From Astropecten irregularis (lineage: Eukaryota > Echinodermata > Asteroidea > Paxillosida > Astropectinidae), in NCBI GenBank assembly GCA_963971285.1, contig OZ020248.1, positions 19,861,873-19,925,872 on the forward strand: DNA of 64,000 nucleotides, written 5' to 3'. A program made the position numbers and the translations under genes. The notes under the pieces are model-generated. The model was not told where the DNA came from. It saw only the letters and a program-made list of their open reading frames with translations, and made no database searches. Shown here one piece after another: positions 11,223 through 23,789 of the stretch (the first letter of the stretch is position 1; each line of letters starts with the position of its first letter).

Positions 11223-11275
11223 GAACTTGACTCAAGCATTCACAGAATGATGGCAAGGCCCGTGGCCCTCGGCAA

Positions 11276-11307
11276 CCCCCCCCCCCCCCCCACACACACA
11301 CACACAC
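11276..11307. repeat. (C)n(CA)n microsatellite
   Basis: A run of about 15 C is followed by about nine CA units. Confidence 0.9.
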
Positions 11308-11558
11308 TCATACGCTGAATAGGTTACAACATTAATATTTATCTGCTGCTACTTTCTGAGCTTTGCTGTTTACCACCACTTCCATGTAATCTTTAAGGGA
11401 GTAAATCATCCAGACATAGAAATGACTAAATTAGAGTCATGATAAAGGCCTAATGCCAGAATAGAAGATGATTAAATCCTAGTGTCTCCTCACTGGAGCT
11501 GGAACCTCACGTTCATCACGGCGAATCACCCAGTTCTGCTGGAGTGCCTCATTCCCTC

Positions 11559-11669
11559 CAGTGGCCGATTTCATGAAACTTTACGCAGTTGCGTAAGTCC
11601 ACTTACGCCACAAAATTCGTGGCGTAAGTGGACTTACGCAACTGCGTAAAGTTTCGTGAAATCGACTGC
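11559..11669. mobile_element. Near-perfect palindromic MITE, copy 2
   Basis: The 111-bp copy shares GCCGATTTC.TGAAACTTTACG termini and GTAAGTCCACTTACGCCAC with the copy at 10796-10934. It has a different inner arm (CAGTTGCG in place of CCATGGCG) and a shorter centre. It is also almost fully self-complementary. Confidence 0.75.
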
Positions 11670-11784
11670 AGATCAAGGCCATCGACGAACTGCTCCTTGA
11701 GTATTATATCCGGTTGTTTATACAACTGGGGGTAACCGTTGCCTTGGGTTTGAAATCTCTTTACATACTTAGATTAAACGGATA

Positions 11785-12870
11785 CGATTCTATAATAGTC
11801 TTCGGGTCTCATCCGATCCAAAATGTGTTCGTCCCCGCTGTCTTCTTCCTCATCCTCGATTTGTGGCGGGGTTCGATACAGATCGGGATCATCATCTTCG
11901 AGTTTTAGAGTGGCGTCGTCATCATCAAAAGGTAATCCCTCCGATGATGAAAAGGAGGCCGACTTAAGAATTCTTTTAGCCGCCGGAGGTGATTCATCCT
12001 TGCGTGCGTCGGGCGCCTCGTCTTTGTTCTTTGCACGACTGGGATGCCCTCATCAATGGGTAATGAACCATCAGGCACAATAGGGTTTCCACCGCCGTAC
12101 TGGACAGGCTTCTACACATCAACGAACAATGAAAAAACATCATCAAATACAGGTCAATTTTTTTTTTCAATACGGGTAAAATTTGAGATAACGAGAATGG
12201 TTACTGATAAACCCACAGGACTATATCGTACCTCCTTTTCGGTGCATCTGTCGGGCTTTGCCGCGATGGTAATATTGTTGGAGGCGCTATACATGTTAAA
12301 CTCAATGCTCACTAAAATAATGGATGACCAAAACTTCCGCGATGTCTTCATACATTTCAGAACTAACCTGTATGGTCCGATCCAGTTTGGTTCCAGCTTG
12401 CTCCCCTTGCATTCAATCTTCCTGTAGTTCCTCTTTTAGGACGTACAAGCATGCCTTCTTCCAGCTGGAACACCTTGACATTTCTCCCCTTTCTCTTTGC
12501 ATAGGTTTTCTTGTCGTTCTCTTGAGCGGCCTTGATGTTTTCATTTACCTGTATATTGAGGATTCTAAATTTGTCAATGGTTCTGAGCTTATAATTTTGA
12601 CATTGGAATATAGATCAGCTAATAATCAGTAATTACACGACACTACACAGCTTCTACCTGCTCTGTCGCTTTTCTGGTGAATTCTTGCAGCGTCTGGAAA
12701 TCAGGAGTTTCCGGGTGTTCCTCCTGTGGAGGTAGGACAGTCAAAACTTTATCACTTTCCTTGGTAGGGATGTGGAACTTTTGTTTCAACTGATCTATCA
12801 TATCTTTTCCATCATCAGTGAACTGTTTTCTTATTTCATATTTCTTTGGCACGCAAGCAGCAGAAATCAC
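11785..12870 (-). pseudogene. Ty3/gypsy polyprotein relic: integrase C-terminal (GPY/F-like) region and acidic tail
   Basis: Three adjacent minus-strand pieces form the 3' end of a gypsy pol. At 12643-12870 is a lysine-rich segment. At 12370-12530 is the integrase C-terminal module: AAQENDKKTYAKRKGRN, then QLEEGMLVRPKR, then in a shifted frame KGSKLEPNWIGPYR, the GPY/F-type signature. At 11785-12040 is an acidic tail ending DRMRPEDYYRIVSV and a stop. At least two frameshifts separate the pieces. No reverse transcriptase, protease or LTR was identified next to it, so this is a truncated retrotransposon. Confidence 0.55.
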
Positions 12871-12879
12871 TGCAACTCA

Positions 12880-13500
12880 CAGAATCCTTTGTGTACATAT
12901 TGCTTGTGTTTCTGACACAAAATGCTGTTCTTTGAAAGCATCTGCACTTTAAAAAATGAAGTGCTATATTCAGCACCTTAGGACTTGGAGATAGCACTTG
13001 TTAGTGCTCGCATAGGGACTGCACAACTTGTGCTAAGCACTTGTTCAAGTGTTGTTGGTTAGCACCGGTCTGGGTGCTTAAAAAAGACACTTTAAGTGTA
13101 AGAACCTTTGCTCTTACGGTGCTAAGGAATGTATACGCTCCCAGTATCCAAAAATTTGCACTTCAAGTGCTTAAAACAGCTCCTTGTAAAGACTGTAAAG
13201 CAACCTTTATAGTGTAACTTCAGCCTTCTTCCAGCACTCAAAATCCCCTTCTCAAAACAGCCGGTCGTTGTAACACTCCAGTAGTAAAAAGGACAAACAG
13301 AAGAGTTATGAACTTAAGTACCGGCATAAACGGGCTCTTTAATTAATCTTCACTATACAACGTGTGTTTTTGTATGAAGAATGTTCAAACACATACCGTA
13401 TCGTAGCAATTCTAAACATTTGATATTAGCAAAAAGCTCAACAACTGTCTAAAAACTGTAGAAACACATAAATAGAACTTTTTGTTGTAATTGTTGTGTA
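12880..13500. other. Gene-free stretch with clustered AGCACTT / AAGTGCT motifs
   Basis: No coding feature. Between about 12940 and 13180 the words GCACTT, AAGTGC, GTGCTAA and TTAGCAC recur in both orientations at short spacing, a local low-order repeat. Confidence 0.35.
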
Positions 13501-13510
13501 ATCATTCAGG

Positions 13511-14190
13511 TCAAATCAGCCGTGCATTGGAAGGCAGGATGAACACTATTACATGATGATTGTTGAGGGCTCGGTGAATAATATTTGTGTAGGCGTCTTT
13601 ATTATGTGGTATCCTGCCAACTTGCACAGTCCTGTCTTTTCCACAGAGTCTACAAATGTTCTGAAGAGACAATTTAGAACTGGCCATGATAAAATAACAT
13701 GGTAGAATGAGCCCCCATTTGAAGCATGTGTGTTGCCAGCATTCATGAAGCTTAAGTTGGGCAATCAACTGACCAAACATCCAGATGTCGTATTCGCGAT
13801 CTTCCCGGCGACAAATATTTTCCATCTCGCGCTCTCTTTCCATCTATCACTCCTCCCACTCCATGATCTGTTTGTTAGCTGTCGCTTGTTGCTCAGCATA
13901 GGCTGTCAGTGCATTGTTCATTATTTCCTCAACCTTTTGGTGCTTGGCCTTCTTGTGAATGCTGGCAGTGGGTGGACTGCTGGTCTTCCTCTTTTTCTGG
14001 ATCTGTGGAGTTTATGGAGTTGACGTGGTCTTCATTATCATTGGCCTCTATAGAAGTCCCTGGCATGGCAGCTGTATCACATAGCATCTCCCCTGGTTCA
14101 ATCATTAGCCTGCAACCATGGACTTCATCCATGATGTCAAAGTGGGGACATGTCTTCCTCTTACCACCAGACTGATTCCGATTGTAATCT
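13511..14190 (-). pseudogene. Myb/SANT-like accessory protein relic (Harbinger-type)
   Basis: The minus-strand pieces read as the C-terminal part of the Myb/SANT-like proteins that accompany PIF/Harbinger transposases. First comes an acidic linker with HFDIMDEVHGCRLMIEP and NSTDPEKEEDQQSTH. After a frameshift near 13990 comes a charged helix KAKHQKVEEIMNNALTAY, then after an in-frame stop EREREMENICRREDREYDIW. The helical charged C-terminus is typical of the family. The DNA-binding N-terminus was not found. At least one stop and one frameshift make it a pseudogene. Confidence 0.45.
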
Positions 14191-17100
14191 TTGACCTATT
14201 TAAGCAATGGAAACATGCCAGCAAGATAAATATATTATCAAATATTTTGTTCTCCCATTATCAAATATTTTTTTCTCTCAATACCAGAAATGTGTAAGTT
14301 ATTATTACGGTTAAACCATTTTTGTTCTCATTGTGCAGATCTGACCTTGCCAACAAATGAAAACAATACCACTGAAATATTATTTGTAAAAAAAATACAT
14401 TTGTGATCAAATTTAAATTCCTGTCTAGTGTCAGTGGCCATTGAAAACTATGCCGAATTTGATGTAGCTAATCCTCATAGCTCTTCTGTCTTTGCCAATG
14501 GTTTTGGCTGACCATCACACTCATGTTTTTATTGATGATCAAGCACAGCTTGTGCACATAATTCTTCATTTTCCTCCTTTCCTGCAATCCCAACCCAAAC
14601 CACCATTTTGTAATCTGTAGAATGCAAGCTCAGTATTTTGACAGTACTATGTTTAGTGTGCGGGAAAAGTGTGATTCTGCTGATGTTCATACATACATGT
14701 AATATGTACTCAATTTGCATACATGTCTTTCTGAATGTTTCTATTATTATTATGTAGTCATTATACAGGAATTGACATCATTTGTTCAGACACTGGGTAA
14801 ATAATTGCAATGTCACTACTCAATGCCACAATGAAATACCAGGTAAGTATCTTCACATCAGTGTGACAAGTGTTCACCAGTGTTATGGTTTACATCCTCA
14901 GATCTTACACTTCTGCTTTCAACCATATTTAGACATTACAATGTAGGAACGATGCTGTTTTACAGGATTTTATTTAGACTTAAGACCTTAGACTTTTAGG
15001 CTTTAGGCTAATTTAAAATACATGCACACTACATATGTAGTAGATTGTGGATTGATCCATGTGCTTTTAAATTAAGCAGGGCTTTCTTAAGTTTGTATTG
15101 TTTAAACAGAACATTTTATTTAGATACTACAAATATTTAAGAGATAGTTGGTGTTAGCACCTGAACCCTGGAATGACCCAACTTCAGGGTGTCACTGGGG
15201 CTTCAAACCTCAGCTGATGGTTCAGGTTATGACCCATACTAAGTTTATATTCAGCTAATGAATATTGGATTATGTTAAAAAAATTGTAGGTTTGTGAATT
15301 TGTTGAAGTTGTTTCATGGGTGTAGTATAGCAAACTTGTATTTTATTCTTAAATGCTTAGCTTTTTATAACAAGTCTAGAGATGAAACATTTAACAAAGA
15401 CTTGATACCAATTTTTGCATCTGAACTCTGCAGACTTATAATGATGTACTGCTTTGATAGATGATTCAGTTTTCTGGGTTGTGCAGATTGTAAAACAAAT
15501 GATTAGATTTACTGAGTGTAGGTTTGCAAACTATACAATGTACATGCATTCTTTAGCAGCTGTTTACTACACTGCTGATGTTATGACATTTGTAATGATA
15601 CAGCAGCCCAAACATGCAAATTAATGTTTTGTCAAAATGTTACACTGTCACTGCAAAATGCTCCACACTGCTGAAATACCTGAGAATCTTCTCCAGAGCT
15701 CTTGGGAAGATCAACATGCAGCTTGAATGTTAAGCAAGAGACACCTTGAACACAGTATCAGAACTGTCATTGCCTGAAGAATTGATGTATGAATCAACAT
15801 GTGCAGTTATGACAACTGACATGCAACATGAGTGGAACAAACATCCTCAGCCTGCACCCTCATCATCATCACTTTCACTCTCTCCAAGACAGCAGTGAAT
15901 CTGTGTCAGGTACTGAGCTTGTGATGTGTTTCTTCTTCTCATCAGTCAGAGATCTGCCAAGATATCAGATTTCAACAATGTCACTGATTCTCTTCAAGAC
16001 TGGTACAAGTGCCTAACTAACATCCTGATGAAGAAGGCACAACTGTGCTGCATGGGTAAAGGTGCAGGAGTCCTGAAAATCCATTGAGATTATTGAGATG
16101 AAGTGAACACACATCAGTGTTATCATTGAACTTCACTACATTGCAGAAGCTGTACAGACACACAGTACAGCCAACCAGTAGGAGAGTGATACTGCTACCA
16201 TGCAGCATTCATTGATAAATGACATGCAGTGAAACATCCTGATGAATGATACATGTGAAAAGCCATCAGTGTGTACAGAACTACAGAGATAATCATGGTA
16301 TCCTCAACAACAACTTGTGGACTTGAGCAGTGAGCATCAACAGTGGAGTGGAGCATATGGCAATTCATTCTGTCAACCATTTCCTTTTGAGTTATGTTGC
16401 TACAGGTTCACTTTGATCTGCACATTCCTTCTTTTACAGTTAATGGAAACAAATATAGTAAAATATTAAGTTACAATTTAAGAACTAGCAATTACTTTTT
16501 AGACACTCTAGTGTAGCTGAAAGCAGAAGTGTTGTTGTAGTTTCTTTCCAAATCAAACTTTCCAAGTAATATTTTATAAATGACCACAATTCTTGGTCAA
16601 ATTTGTATGAAAAACATGGGGGAATGTTATTGTTCTTGCATGTTTGTTCCAGCACAAAATATAAAGTTGAAGTGACATTGCATGATTTTGCTCACAGCTG
16701 TCAAGAAACTGTGATTATTAAACATGTATACAATTGACACGTTTGTAATAGCTTTTAAAATGGTATGATCTGCATATCTTAAAAATACTCCATGGTGTTG
16801 TCAAATGCTGAGCTTTCATGACAACTTCACCCTTGGTCCCTGTAGATTTGTTCTCTTTTCTTTCTCTTTTTCTTTACGAATTTCAAACAGAAGATTCCTG
16901 TTGATCTTGAAAGATTGCTAGAAATCCTCCCACAATGTCTTGGTCACAGAGTCAAAGATCCATGACATCACTCTGTAGTGAATGTTTTTGGCAGCTGACC
17001 TCTTTTATGCCAATTGCCTCGCTCATGTAATTTGGGCTTTTTCCATTCTCCTATCAATTTCTTTCATTCTTAAGGCACTCTACATCCATGTCTCTCTGTA

Positions 17101-17376
17101 AATTGACACCTGATTGTGGAGGCCTTGATGCATAAAGAGTCTGCACCACTGGTGATGTCATGCAATAGGGTAATGGTCTAGTTAGTGTAAGTTGAAACAC
17201 TTGAAAGAAGGCAACAATGAGTCAGGTGGTTCCTGATGATACCCCCACCTCTGAGTGGTTAATACAAAGAACCAGCAATGGATATTGTTGGTCTTTGGGG
17301 GACCTTTATACCACAAGTGTTTTTAGTTTTTAAGGAATAAATAAACCTTCACATCATTTACTGAAAAGAAAATTGT

Positions 17377-18277
17377 GGTCCGTATTCACGAAAGGTGTTT
17401 TTCTTCTACACGCGTCTAACTTTCCTAAACGGGTGATCATCTTTATTTGCGTTTAGTTAGTCATCAATTATGGGTGTCTATGCAGACGCCGTTTATCTTT
17501 TAGTCACTATAGTGTCTACTGAACAAAAGAAAATTTTAGACGTGCCAGGGGGTTGTTTAAGCCCTGTTTTACCTATATGTACTTGATGATGTGGCAGTGC
17601 CGTTAATTTGGTCATGGTCGCGATAAGAATACTGGAGCTTGCACTGAAGACATCTGCGCCTCTGATTCTCTTCCTTTAGCCGGCCCTGTATTCGGCTACG
17701 GCCTTCATTTTCATTCCTCGCCACAATTCCTTCAGTTCCTTTTATTTTTGTTACTTTCTCTTCGATTGGTGTCTTTAATGTCACTTAATTTCATTTCATT
17801 CCAGGATGTTTAATTGTTTCTTTCTGTTAGTGTCTGTACCACATTTCTTGTCATCAACCCCGGCCTTTTGTCTTCTGATGAGCTGAAGGAGGCCCATTCA
17901 CTGATCACATGTGAAATGTTCCACTCCTATTTTCGCTTTTTATCCGACTTGTTCAATGCGCAAAATTGACATGCATGTGCTTTCACCCCCTGCCCCCCCC
18001 CCTAGAATCTTGTCCAGGGAAAGGTTACGCAACGGCGCGGACGACCGTAACAAAGGAACCTGGGTCATTACGATTGCTGCTATTGTATTATCACCACTTA
18101 AACACAGCTTACGAGACAGAATGCACGCGTGTAGCTAAACGGTTGCAAAACAACCGTTGTGAAATTGGAAAAACAAATGCGTTTAGCTATCTGCGTGCAA
18201 AGTGTGTTTAGACACTATTTAGGATGTAAACAGTGATTACTAAAACGGAAGAAAAACACCTTTCATGAATTCGGCCC
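17377..18277. mobile_element. 900-bp TIR element inserted in repeat copy A
   Basis: Inverted termini GGTCCGTATTCACGAAAGGT plus GTTTTTCTTC on the left match ACACCTTTCATGAATTCGGC on the right, about 30 bp with a few mismatches. Subterminal GTCTAAC / GTTTAGACAC motifs repeat inside. The element is absent from the equivalent position near 62250 in copy B. It has no recognisable transposase and is a non-autonomous DNA transposon. Confidence 0.65.
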
Positions 18278-18944
18278 TGTGTATTTTATTTGAAGGAATT
18301 ACTATGACCATCTTTTCTGTGCTGTTTGTTTTGTTTGTTTACTTTTCTTTGTTGTTGTTCTTTTTTTGCTGCTGTTGTTGTTTTGGTAGGTAGACCATTC
18401 ACTCTGATCTTGTATTTTTCTGGATGCATTTCAAAAAGAGGTTTTTTGTTCAATTCATGAGAAACTGAGGATTGCATCAAGCAAAACAGTGTAATTGATC
18501 AGTGGAACATTGCCATTGACATTCTCCTAATTCATAAATTATCAGGGGAGGGGGAAACTTGGCCTCATCCCCCACCAGGATTGGCAGGGAAATGCCACCA
18601 CCCATGTATGAGAGATGTATATGTAGAAAGAGCCCCCCTCCCCCTCCCCTAACCCCTTCCCCTCCTGTAATAGCGCTCAGCACTAATGACGTCACAAAAT
18701 CCCCAGATGTCAGACAAACATTGACTCACACACGTAGTGTACATGGATGCGCACACCCACACTACACGTTTGCATGGTTGCATTGTTTGTCAAAGATCCG
18801 GTGCTATTTTTAGCACAAGTGCGGAGCACTATTCAGAAATTGCAAGAAAGTGAGAACAGTTGATTGATTCTTAATTCAAAGTAAATGTGCTTATTTATGC
18901 TTCAAAAAAGGAAGATGAAATCCTCATAAAATGTTTGAATATTT

Positions 18945-19450
18945 GGACCTTTATTAGAACCTCTAGATACCACCAGGCTTCTTACAACGGACAATGTACA
19001 GTGAATTTAATCTTGACATATGCAGACCAGTAAATAGGTCCAAATCAGTCTGCAGAGCTCATTCATATTTTGAATACCTCAAAATATTTGTATAAAAGCA
19101 TTTACTGAGCCCTCCACAACCATAAACCCCTCCTCAACCCCTCCCCCTCCTGCACTTCAGAAATTGCAAGAACGTATCAAGTGAGAAAAGGTTATTCTTG
19201 CTTCGAAATAAATGTTCCTATTTATGCTTTGAAATATGGTCAAATCCTCCTACAATGTTAGAATATGATATTTGCAGTGACCAGGCTTAAAAACCTTATT
19301 AAAGAAAACCTCTAGAAACCACCAGGCTATTAAAACAATGGACAATGTACAGTGAATTTAATCATGACAGATGCAGACCAGTAAATTGGTCCAAATCAGT
19401 CTGCAGAGCTCATTCATCCTCTTTTCAAAATCTTTTTTATAAAAGCATTT
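18945..19450. repeat. Internal tandem duplication within repeat copy A
   Basis: The segment with AACCTCTAGATACCACCAGG, GGACAATGTACAGTGAATTT and GCAGAGCTCATTCAT near 18957-19070 recurs at 19309-19420 with about 90 percent identity. The period is about 350 bp. Copy B has only one version of this stretch near 62520-62560. Confidence 0.6.
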
Positions 19451-20544
19451 GCTGGGCCATACATTGGAAGTCTTGTAAAGAAAAAAAATGGATGGAGCGC
19501 GGTCCCCAGACTTTGGACTTTCAACCGTGATCTGTTTGGATGAAATCAGGGCCTAAGGTCGCTCTATTTCTACCTCCATGCTCTATTTATGCTATGTAGT
19601 GGAGGGGTACATTTTTTAGTCCGACACCAGTCAATTTGGCAGTTTTTAGGGTCATTTTTCTTTGGATGGTGTTTTCTCAAAAAGTCATTGGTTACCCTAT
19701 AGAAAATTTAGACGAAAATGAAATTGGAAGTTTTAAGCTCCATTTTGGTGTATGGCTTGATTGCCTGAGAATCTTGTGAGTATTTGTAATAATTGTTTGG
19801 AAATTGGTCATTCTTTTTTTATGGGAGCCTATGGGAAATTATTTACTGGTCTGAGTGTCTGCCGCCCTCTGTTGGGATGGGGACATAGTATGGTGCACTG
19901 TGTCCCTGGAGCAGGTACCCAGACTCCACAATGGAATTCCATATACGTACTGTATAATATCTCACATGTTGACTGAACGCGTGTTCATTTGCTTTGGAGT
20001 GTGGAAGTAAACAAGTTAGGTGTTGCGTTGCCGATGTTGCTCAAGTTTTAATGTTCCTAAATGTTCTGGACAGTCGTTCTAGGTGCAAACATGTATTTCC
20101 AGGTTGCGTTTAGTCACCTCCCGGAAGTCTATGGCCATGTCATGAATGTTGATAGTTGGTGACTGATGATGACCAGTCTCAGGAATGATCGAATGCCTTT
20201 TTTGTGGCCCAGGCTGCCACGCATCGCATGCACGGACAACGGACTTGTGGAGGTCATGAACGCAACAACATACAGTATACATGAACCTTGTGACAACAAA
20301 GTATTCCTTCAGTTTGAATGTGCAACGTGGACCTGATGACATACCAGCATACATGGAGTGCATTGAGTGCTATTAATTAGCTTGTAATGTGTACTTCCAA
20401 GATGCAAAGAGTAAGCTTCACGTCTACAGCAACTCGGTGGGTTTTGACTTCTTGCTAGCCTGGTCCCTTCCTCCATGCCTGGGCTAAGGAGTAAGGTAAG
20501 TACATGTACATGATGCATGGTGCTGCAGACAGGTAGGTACAGTT

Positions 20545-21172
20545 AAACCTCAGCTGAACAAACATTCTGAACATCAGCTGGTCATGTTCTTGGTCGTCTC
20601 TTCTTTGACGTTCCTCTCTTTCTGCCTCCATTTGGGCTTGACGTTCATGTCACTGCATCATTGACTTCATAAATGACTCCTGTTGACCATTGAAAGACGT
20701 TATCAATGTGTCAATGGTAAACTCTATTTTCGATGTCTCCTTTGTCTTCTTCTTGGGGGGATCCTTCTGTGTCACGACTTGTGGAAAGGCTTCCCTGTAG
20801 AAATAAAAAATAAATCATTTATATACATGTTATTAGCTTACAACTGGTGTGTTAAAAAATCAAATATGTGCCGTTCTTCAAGTTACAAGCAATGTTGGAA
20901 GTGCTCTAGTATTGACCATCAGTCTCACTTGGTTGCTGCTTGGACAAGCAGGAAATATACTGCTCAAATTCTGTGTTTTCCAATGGGTTGAAATGTTCAT
21001 TTAGTGTTTGCTTTGCGCTGTTAGTCGGATCCACTATGGGATCCAGTGTGTCAAAAATCTCATTGATTTCCTCTCCAGAATAGTGGAGCTCTTTCATTCT
21101 TTGCTGACAGTCATAGACTACAATGTTGAAACCAACAAACAAGTCTCTAGTCTTTTGACATATTTCTCTCAC
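20545..21172 (-). pseudogene. Myb/SANT-like transposon accessory protein relic
   Basis: The minus-strand frame 20906-21172 carries EIFDTLDPIVDPTNSAKQTL and HFNPLENTEFEQYISC. Downstream at about 20545-20800 is a lysine-rich linker (KDPPKKKTKETSK) and a charged helix (QAQMEAEREERQRRDDQEHD), with an in-frame stop inside. This order fits the C-terminal half of Myb/SANT-like proteins of Harbinger-type elements. It is related in type but not in sequence to the 13.5-14.2 kb relic. Confidence 0.4.
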
Positions 21173-21464
21173 CGGAGACCATTATCGGTCGGCTTGCTGT
21201 TTCCATCTTTGTCTTGTCAGCCCTTGCCATTGGGAGAGGACACAACTAAATGGCTCACATGATATAGACATTCCTGCCATTGGGCAGATGGTCTTTTACA
21301 AAATTCCTTGTACTTAACTGGATGTCTACATCTTCATGTCCAATGTGGGTTGAAATTAGAGGTACATGTATAAGGTCAATTGGATTTCATTGATTGGGAG
21401 GAAGAACAGTGAGCACGGCTGTTAACCTCCCCTTCTAAAAATCCTGGTTCTGTTGTAATTTGCT

Positions 21465-21762
21465 CAGGGCCCAATTTTTTGGAATCCGTTACCATTAGCA
21501 AAAATTCTTCGCTTACGGTAGCAGAATTTTTTTGGTTATGGTTATCGTATTTCACGGAAGAGTTTCCTTTTTGGTAATGGTAAGCAAGGAATTTGTGCAG
21601 AATGCATACGACAGCGCGTTAGCAGAAAATGATCACAGTTACCCTAGAAATTCTTCGCTAACCGAGAGTCTTGCTTACGGATTCCATGAAATAGATTTCA
21701 CGCGTAGCAGTGCCCGTTAGCACAAAAATAGGCCGTAACGGATTCCATGAAATTGGGCCCTG
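21465..21762. mobile_element. 298-bp MITE with CAGGGCCCAATTT termini
   Basis: It starts CAGGGCCCAATTTTTTGGAA followed by TCCGTTAC, and ends GTAACGGATTCCATGAAATT followed by GGGCCCTG. The terminal inverted repeats are about 28 bp with a small internal difference. Inside are scattered repeats of TTCTTCGCT and CGTTAGCA. No ORF. Confidence 0.75.
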
Positions 21763-21787
21763 GTCATTATTGTTTGATCGTCTTCCG

Positions 21788-22135
21788 ACTGTCTCTTGAT
21801 CGTTTCCTGTAATCCTGTCATTTGTGACCTGGGATGAGGCGGTAGTAACAGATTATTTTCCTATGGTTGTCATTGTTTCGATAGTTGTTAGTGTTTCGTG
21901 GATTGGGACTTTGATACTGATTACGTCTGTCACGTCTGCTGCTGCGTCTTCTGTCACCCGATGGATGACAGTTAGTCTCTCTTTCACGGCTGTCTTTGTC
22001 TCGTCGTCGTGGTGAGGATGAGTGTCGGTCATGATGAAAATGTCGCTTTGTATTGTCTAGTTTCAGAGAAGCTATTTCTTTCCTGAGTTTATGAATCTCA
22101 TCGGTTTGAGCCGAAAATGAAACTTTTTTTTGCAA
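21788..22135 (-). pseudogene. Retrotransposon gag-like basic protein with degraded zinc knuckle
   Basis: A short coiled-coil start (DEIHKLRKEIASLKLD) leads into an Arg/Ser/Asp-rich basic domain (SSPRRRDKDSRERE, RRSSRRDRRNQYQ). It ends with ICYYRLIPGHK, which looks like a CCHC nucleic-acid-binding knuckle in which the second Cys is Arg and the last Cys is missing. This is the usual layout of gypsy-type gag nucleocapsid regions. It has no protease or RT neighbour. Confidence 0.45.
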
Positions 22136-22329
22136 TAGATTGTGTTTCCCCTTTTATTCAGTAAAGCATTGAAGATAAAATATAAGACAAAAATGAATTA
22201 CTAAATAAAGTCCTCTAGGTGGGCTTGATTTCTGTCTCCCATTCTGCGCTCGTTCGTCTAAACTGCTGCCTTGGACCCACTTCGTCAACGGGATTTTTAG
22301 GGTAATCTTGGATCATTGCTTCGACATTA

Positions 22330-23003
22330 TCCAGTTCCGATTCTTGCGATATACATGAACAGACCTCCAGCATTAGCGCAAGCCAAGACGGTTATCTGGG
22401 TCTTGTCTGAGGAGCCTTGGAGGTACACATCCTTTGCTCACTTCGGAGCCAGCACTCGCTCGAACTTTCCTCCAGCTAGAGGAAAGCCGCTTCCATCGGC
22501 ATTAAAAACCCACATGGGGTTTTCGAAGATTTCCAGACCTTCAATGACTTCTTCCTGGAAATATTTGTCAAGGCCATCAAACCAATCGTACGCGGATCCT
22601 TTCCAGGGTGACTGACGCCCTTTCTCGGCTGAGATTCTCCGGCATGCAGAGCACAAGCTCAGGGTGCCGGCGAAGGAAACCTTTTATCCAATCCCTCCCT
22701 GGTGTATTATCTTTAAAGGGATTGGTTCTCCCGTCATCGTCGATGATTTTCTTCACTATTGACACAAGCTCCAGTTTCGTACGGCCATAACCAATTTTGG
22801 CTATACTTCTTCTTTGTCGGTCAGATAGGGCTTTGGACCTTGGCGTGAATGCAATAGGGAGCGGTCATTCACCTTGTCGTTCAGTGTCGTCTTTGGGACA
22901 CCATAGGTGCGGCTGGCCCCCGAGATAGAAATCTCCCCAGCTCTTATACGGTTGACCGCTGTTTCCAGGGCTTGGGCGTCATAATTCTTTAACTTCCGTG
23001 GCA
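22330..23003 (-). pseudogene. pogo/Tigger-type transposase relic
   Basis: Three minus-strand blocks in family order. At 22801-23003 is MPRKLKNYDAQALETAVNRI with the helix-turn-helix GASRTYGVPKTTLNDKV, the Psq/CENP-B N-terminal type. At 22577-22765 is a CENP-B/Tc5-type HTH piece (DWIKGFLRRHPELVL). At 22330-22610 is the start of the DDE domain, with WVFNADGSGFPLAG and DKTQITVLACANAGG. Frameshifts separate the blocks and the rest of the DDE domain is missing. It belongs to the Tc1/mariner superfamily and is inactive. Confidence 0.65.
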
Positions 23004-23789
23004 TTGCGTTACTTGGAATGATACGGAATCTGGAAAATGAAACATAATTTTGATCAGCTTCAACTTTAACTAGACTTTTTTTCCATTGGCTCCAGACGGA
23101 AGAAATCTTACACAGAAACATTATAGCCAGTTCTCTCGGGCTTCACCACCGAGGTGTTTTATTTTTTGTTTCAAACATTCTCCTGAAACATGATATAATA
23201 AAACAACAGGTGTACCTGTAGCTCAATTGCTCAGAAATGTAACACTGATTTAAGGAATTAACAAACTGGTACACAGAGGATAATTATTCATTTAAATGTT
23301 CAAAGAGAGTACTTCAAGAGGGACTAACAACTTACTAAAACATGAATAAGAAAAGTCCCAACTTCGGTGTAACCTGATAAAATGTCAACAACAAACAACT
23401 CTTGATTTAGCCATTAGATTTTGTTTGTCCCGAATTTCGTGGTCGCAAGAAAATGCGGACCCCCATCCGGCAGAATTGTGTCTGCACGGGCCAAGCTTCC
23501 AGATTGGGCCCCGCCCCCTTCCCGCCTATGCAAGACATGCAGAGGCATGGCCCGAGAAGAGATCTCAAGGCCGTAAGTGAGGCAGATCTTTTTGTTTACC
23601 TAGCCAATCTTTCTTGCTTTTTTCCACAACCAAACCCAATTATATATAAACCCATCCTTGAGTTTGATCTACCAATATGGTCAATAAATGCGTCATTCAA
23701 CAAGGCCAAAATCATTGCCTAACCTCACCCCAAATCGATTCCCTGGGATAAAACAAAGTCCAAGGTCCAACATGCAACTGCAAACACAA

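Larger units (their letters stand above)
14461..19875. repeat. Long dispersed repeat, copy A (matches 59264-63035)
   Basis: From GATGTAGCTAA at 14461 the sequence follows 59264 onward for several kilobases in the same orientation at high identity. Differences: copy A has about 230 bp near 15360-15590 that copy B lacks, copy B has about 330 bp at 61052-61385 that copy A lacks, and copy A holds the 900-bp TIR insertion at 17377-18277. Copy A also has about 700 extra bases including an internal duplication (18945-19450). The similarity fades near TGTCTGCCGCCCTCT at 19875. No ORF longer than about 70 codons is shared in a convincing way, so the repeat looks non-coding. Confidence 0.75.

Noticed and set aside
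11785-12870. Intact endogenous retrovirus or gypsy element
   Set aside because: Only integrase C-terminal and tail pieces in several frames are present; no LTR, RT or protease was found.
14529-14720. Short ORFs shared by the two long repeat copies
   Set aside because: They keep similar length because the copies are nearly identical; no coding-type pattern of changes was apparent by eye.
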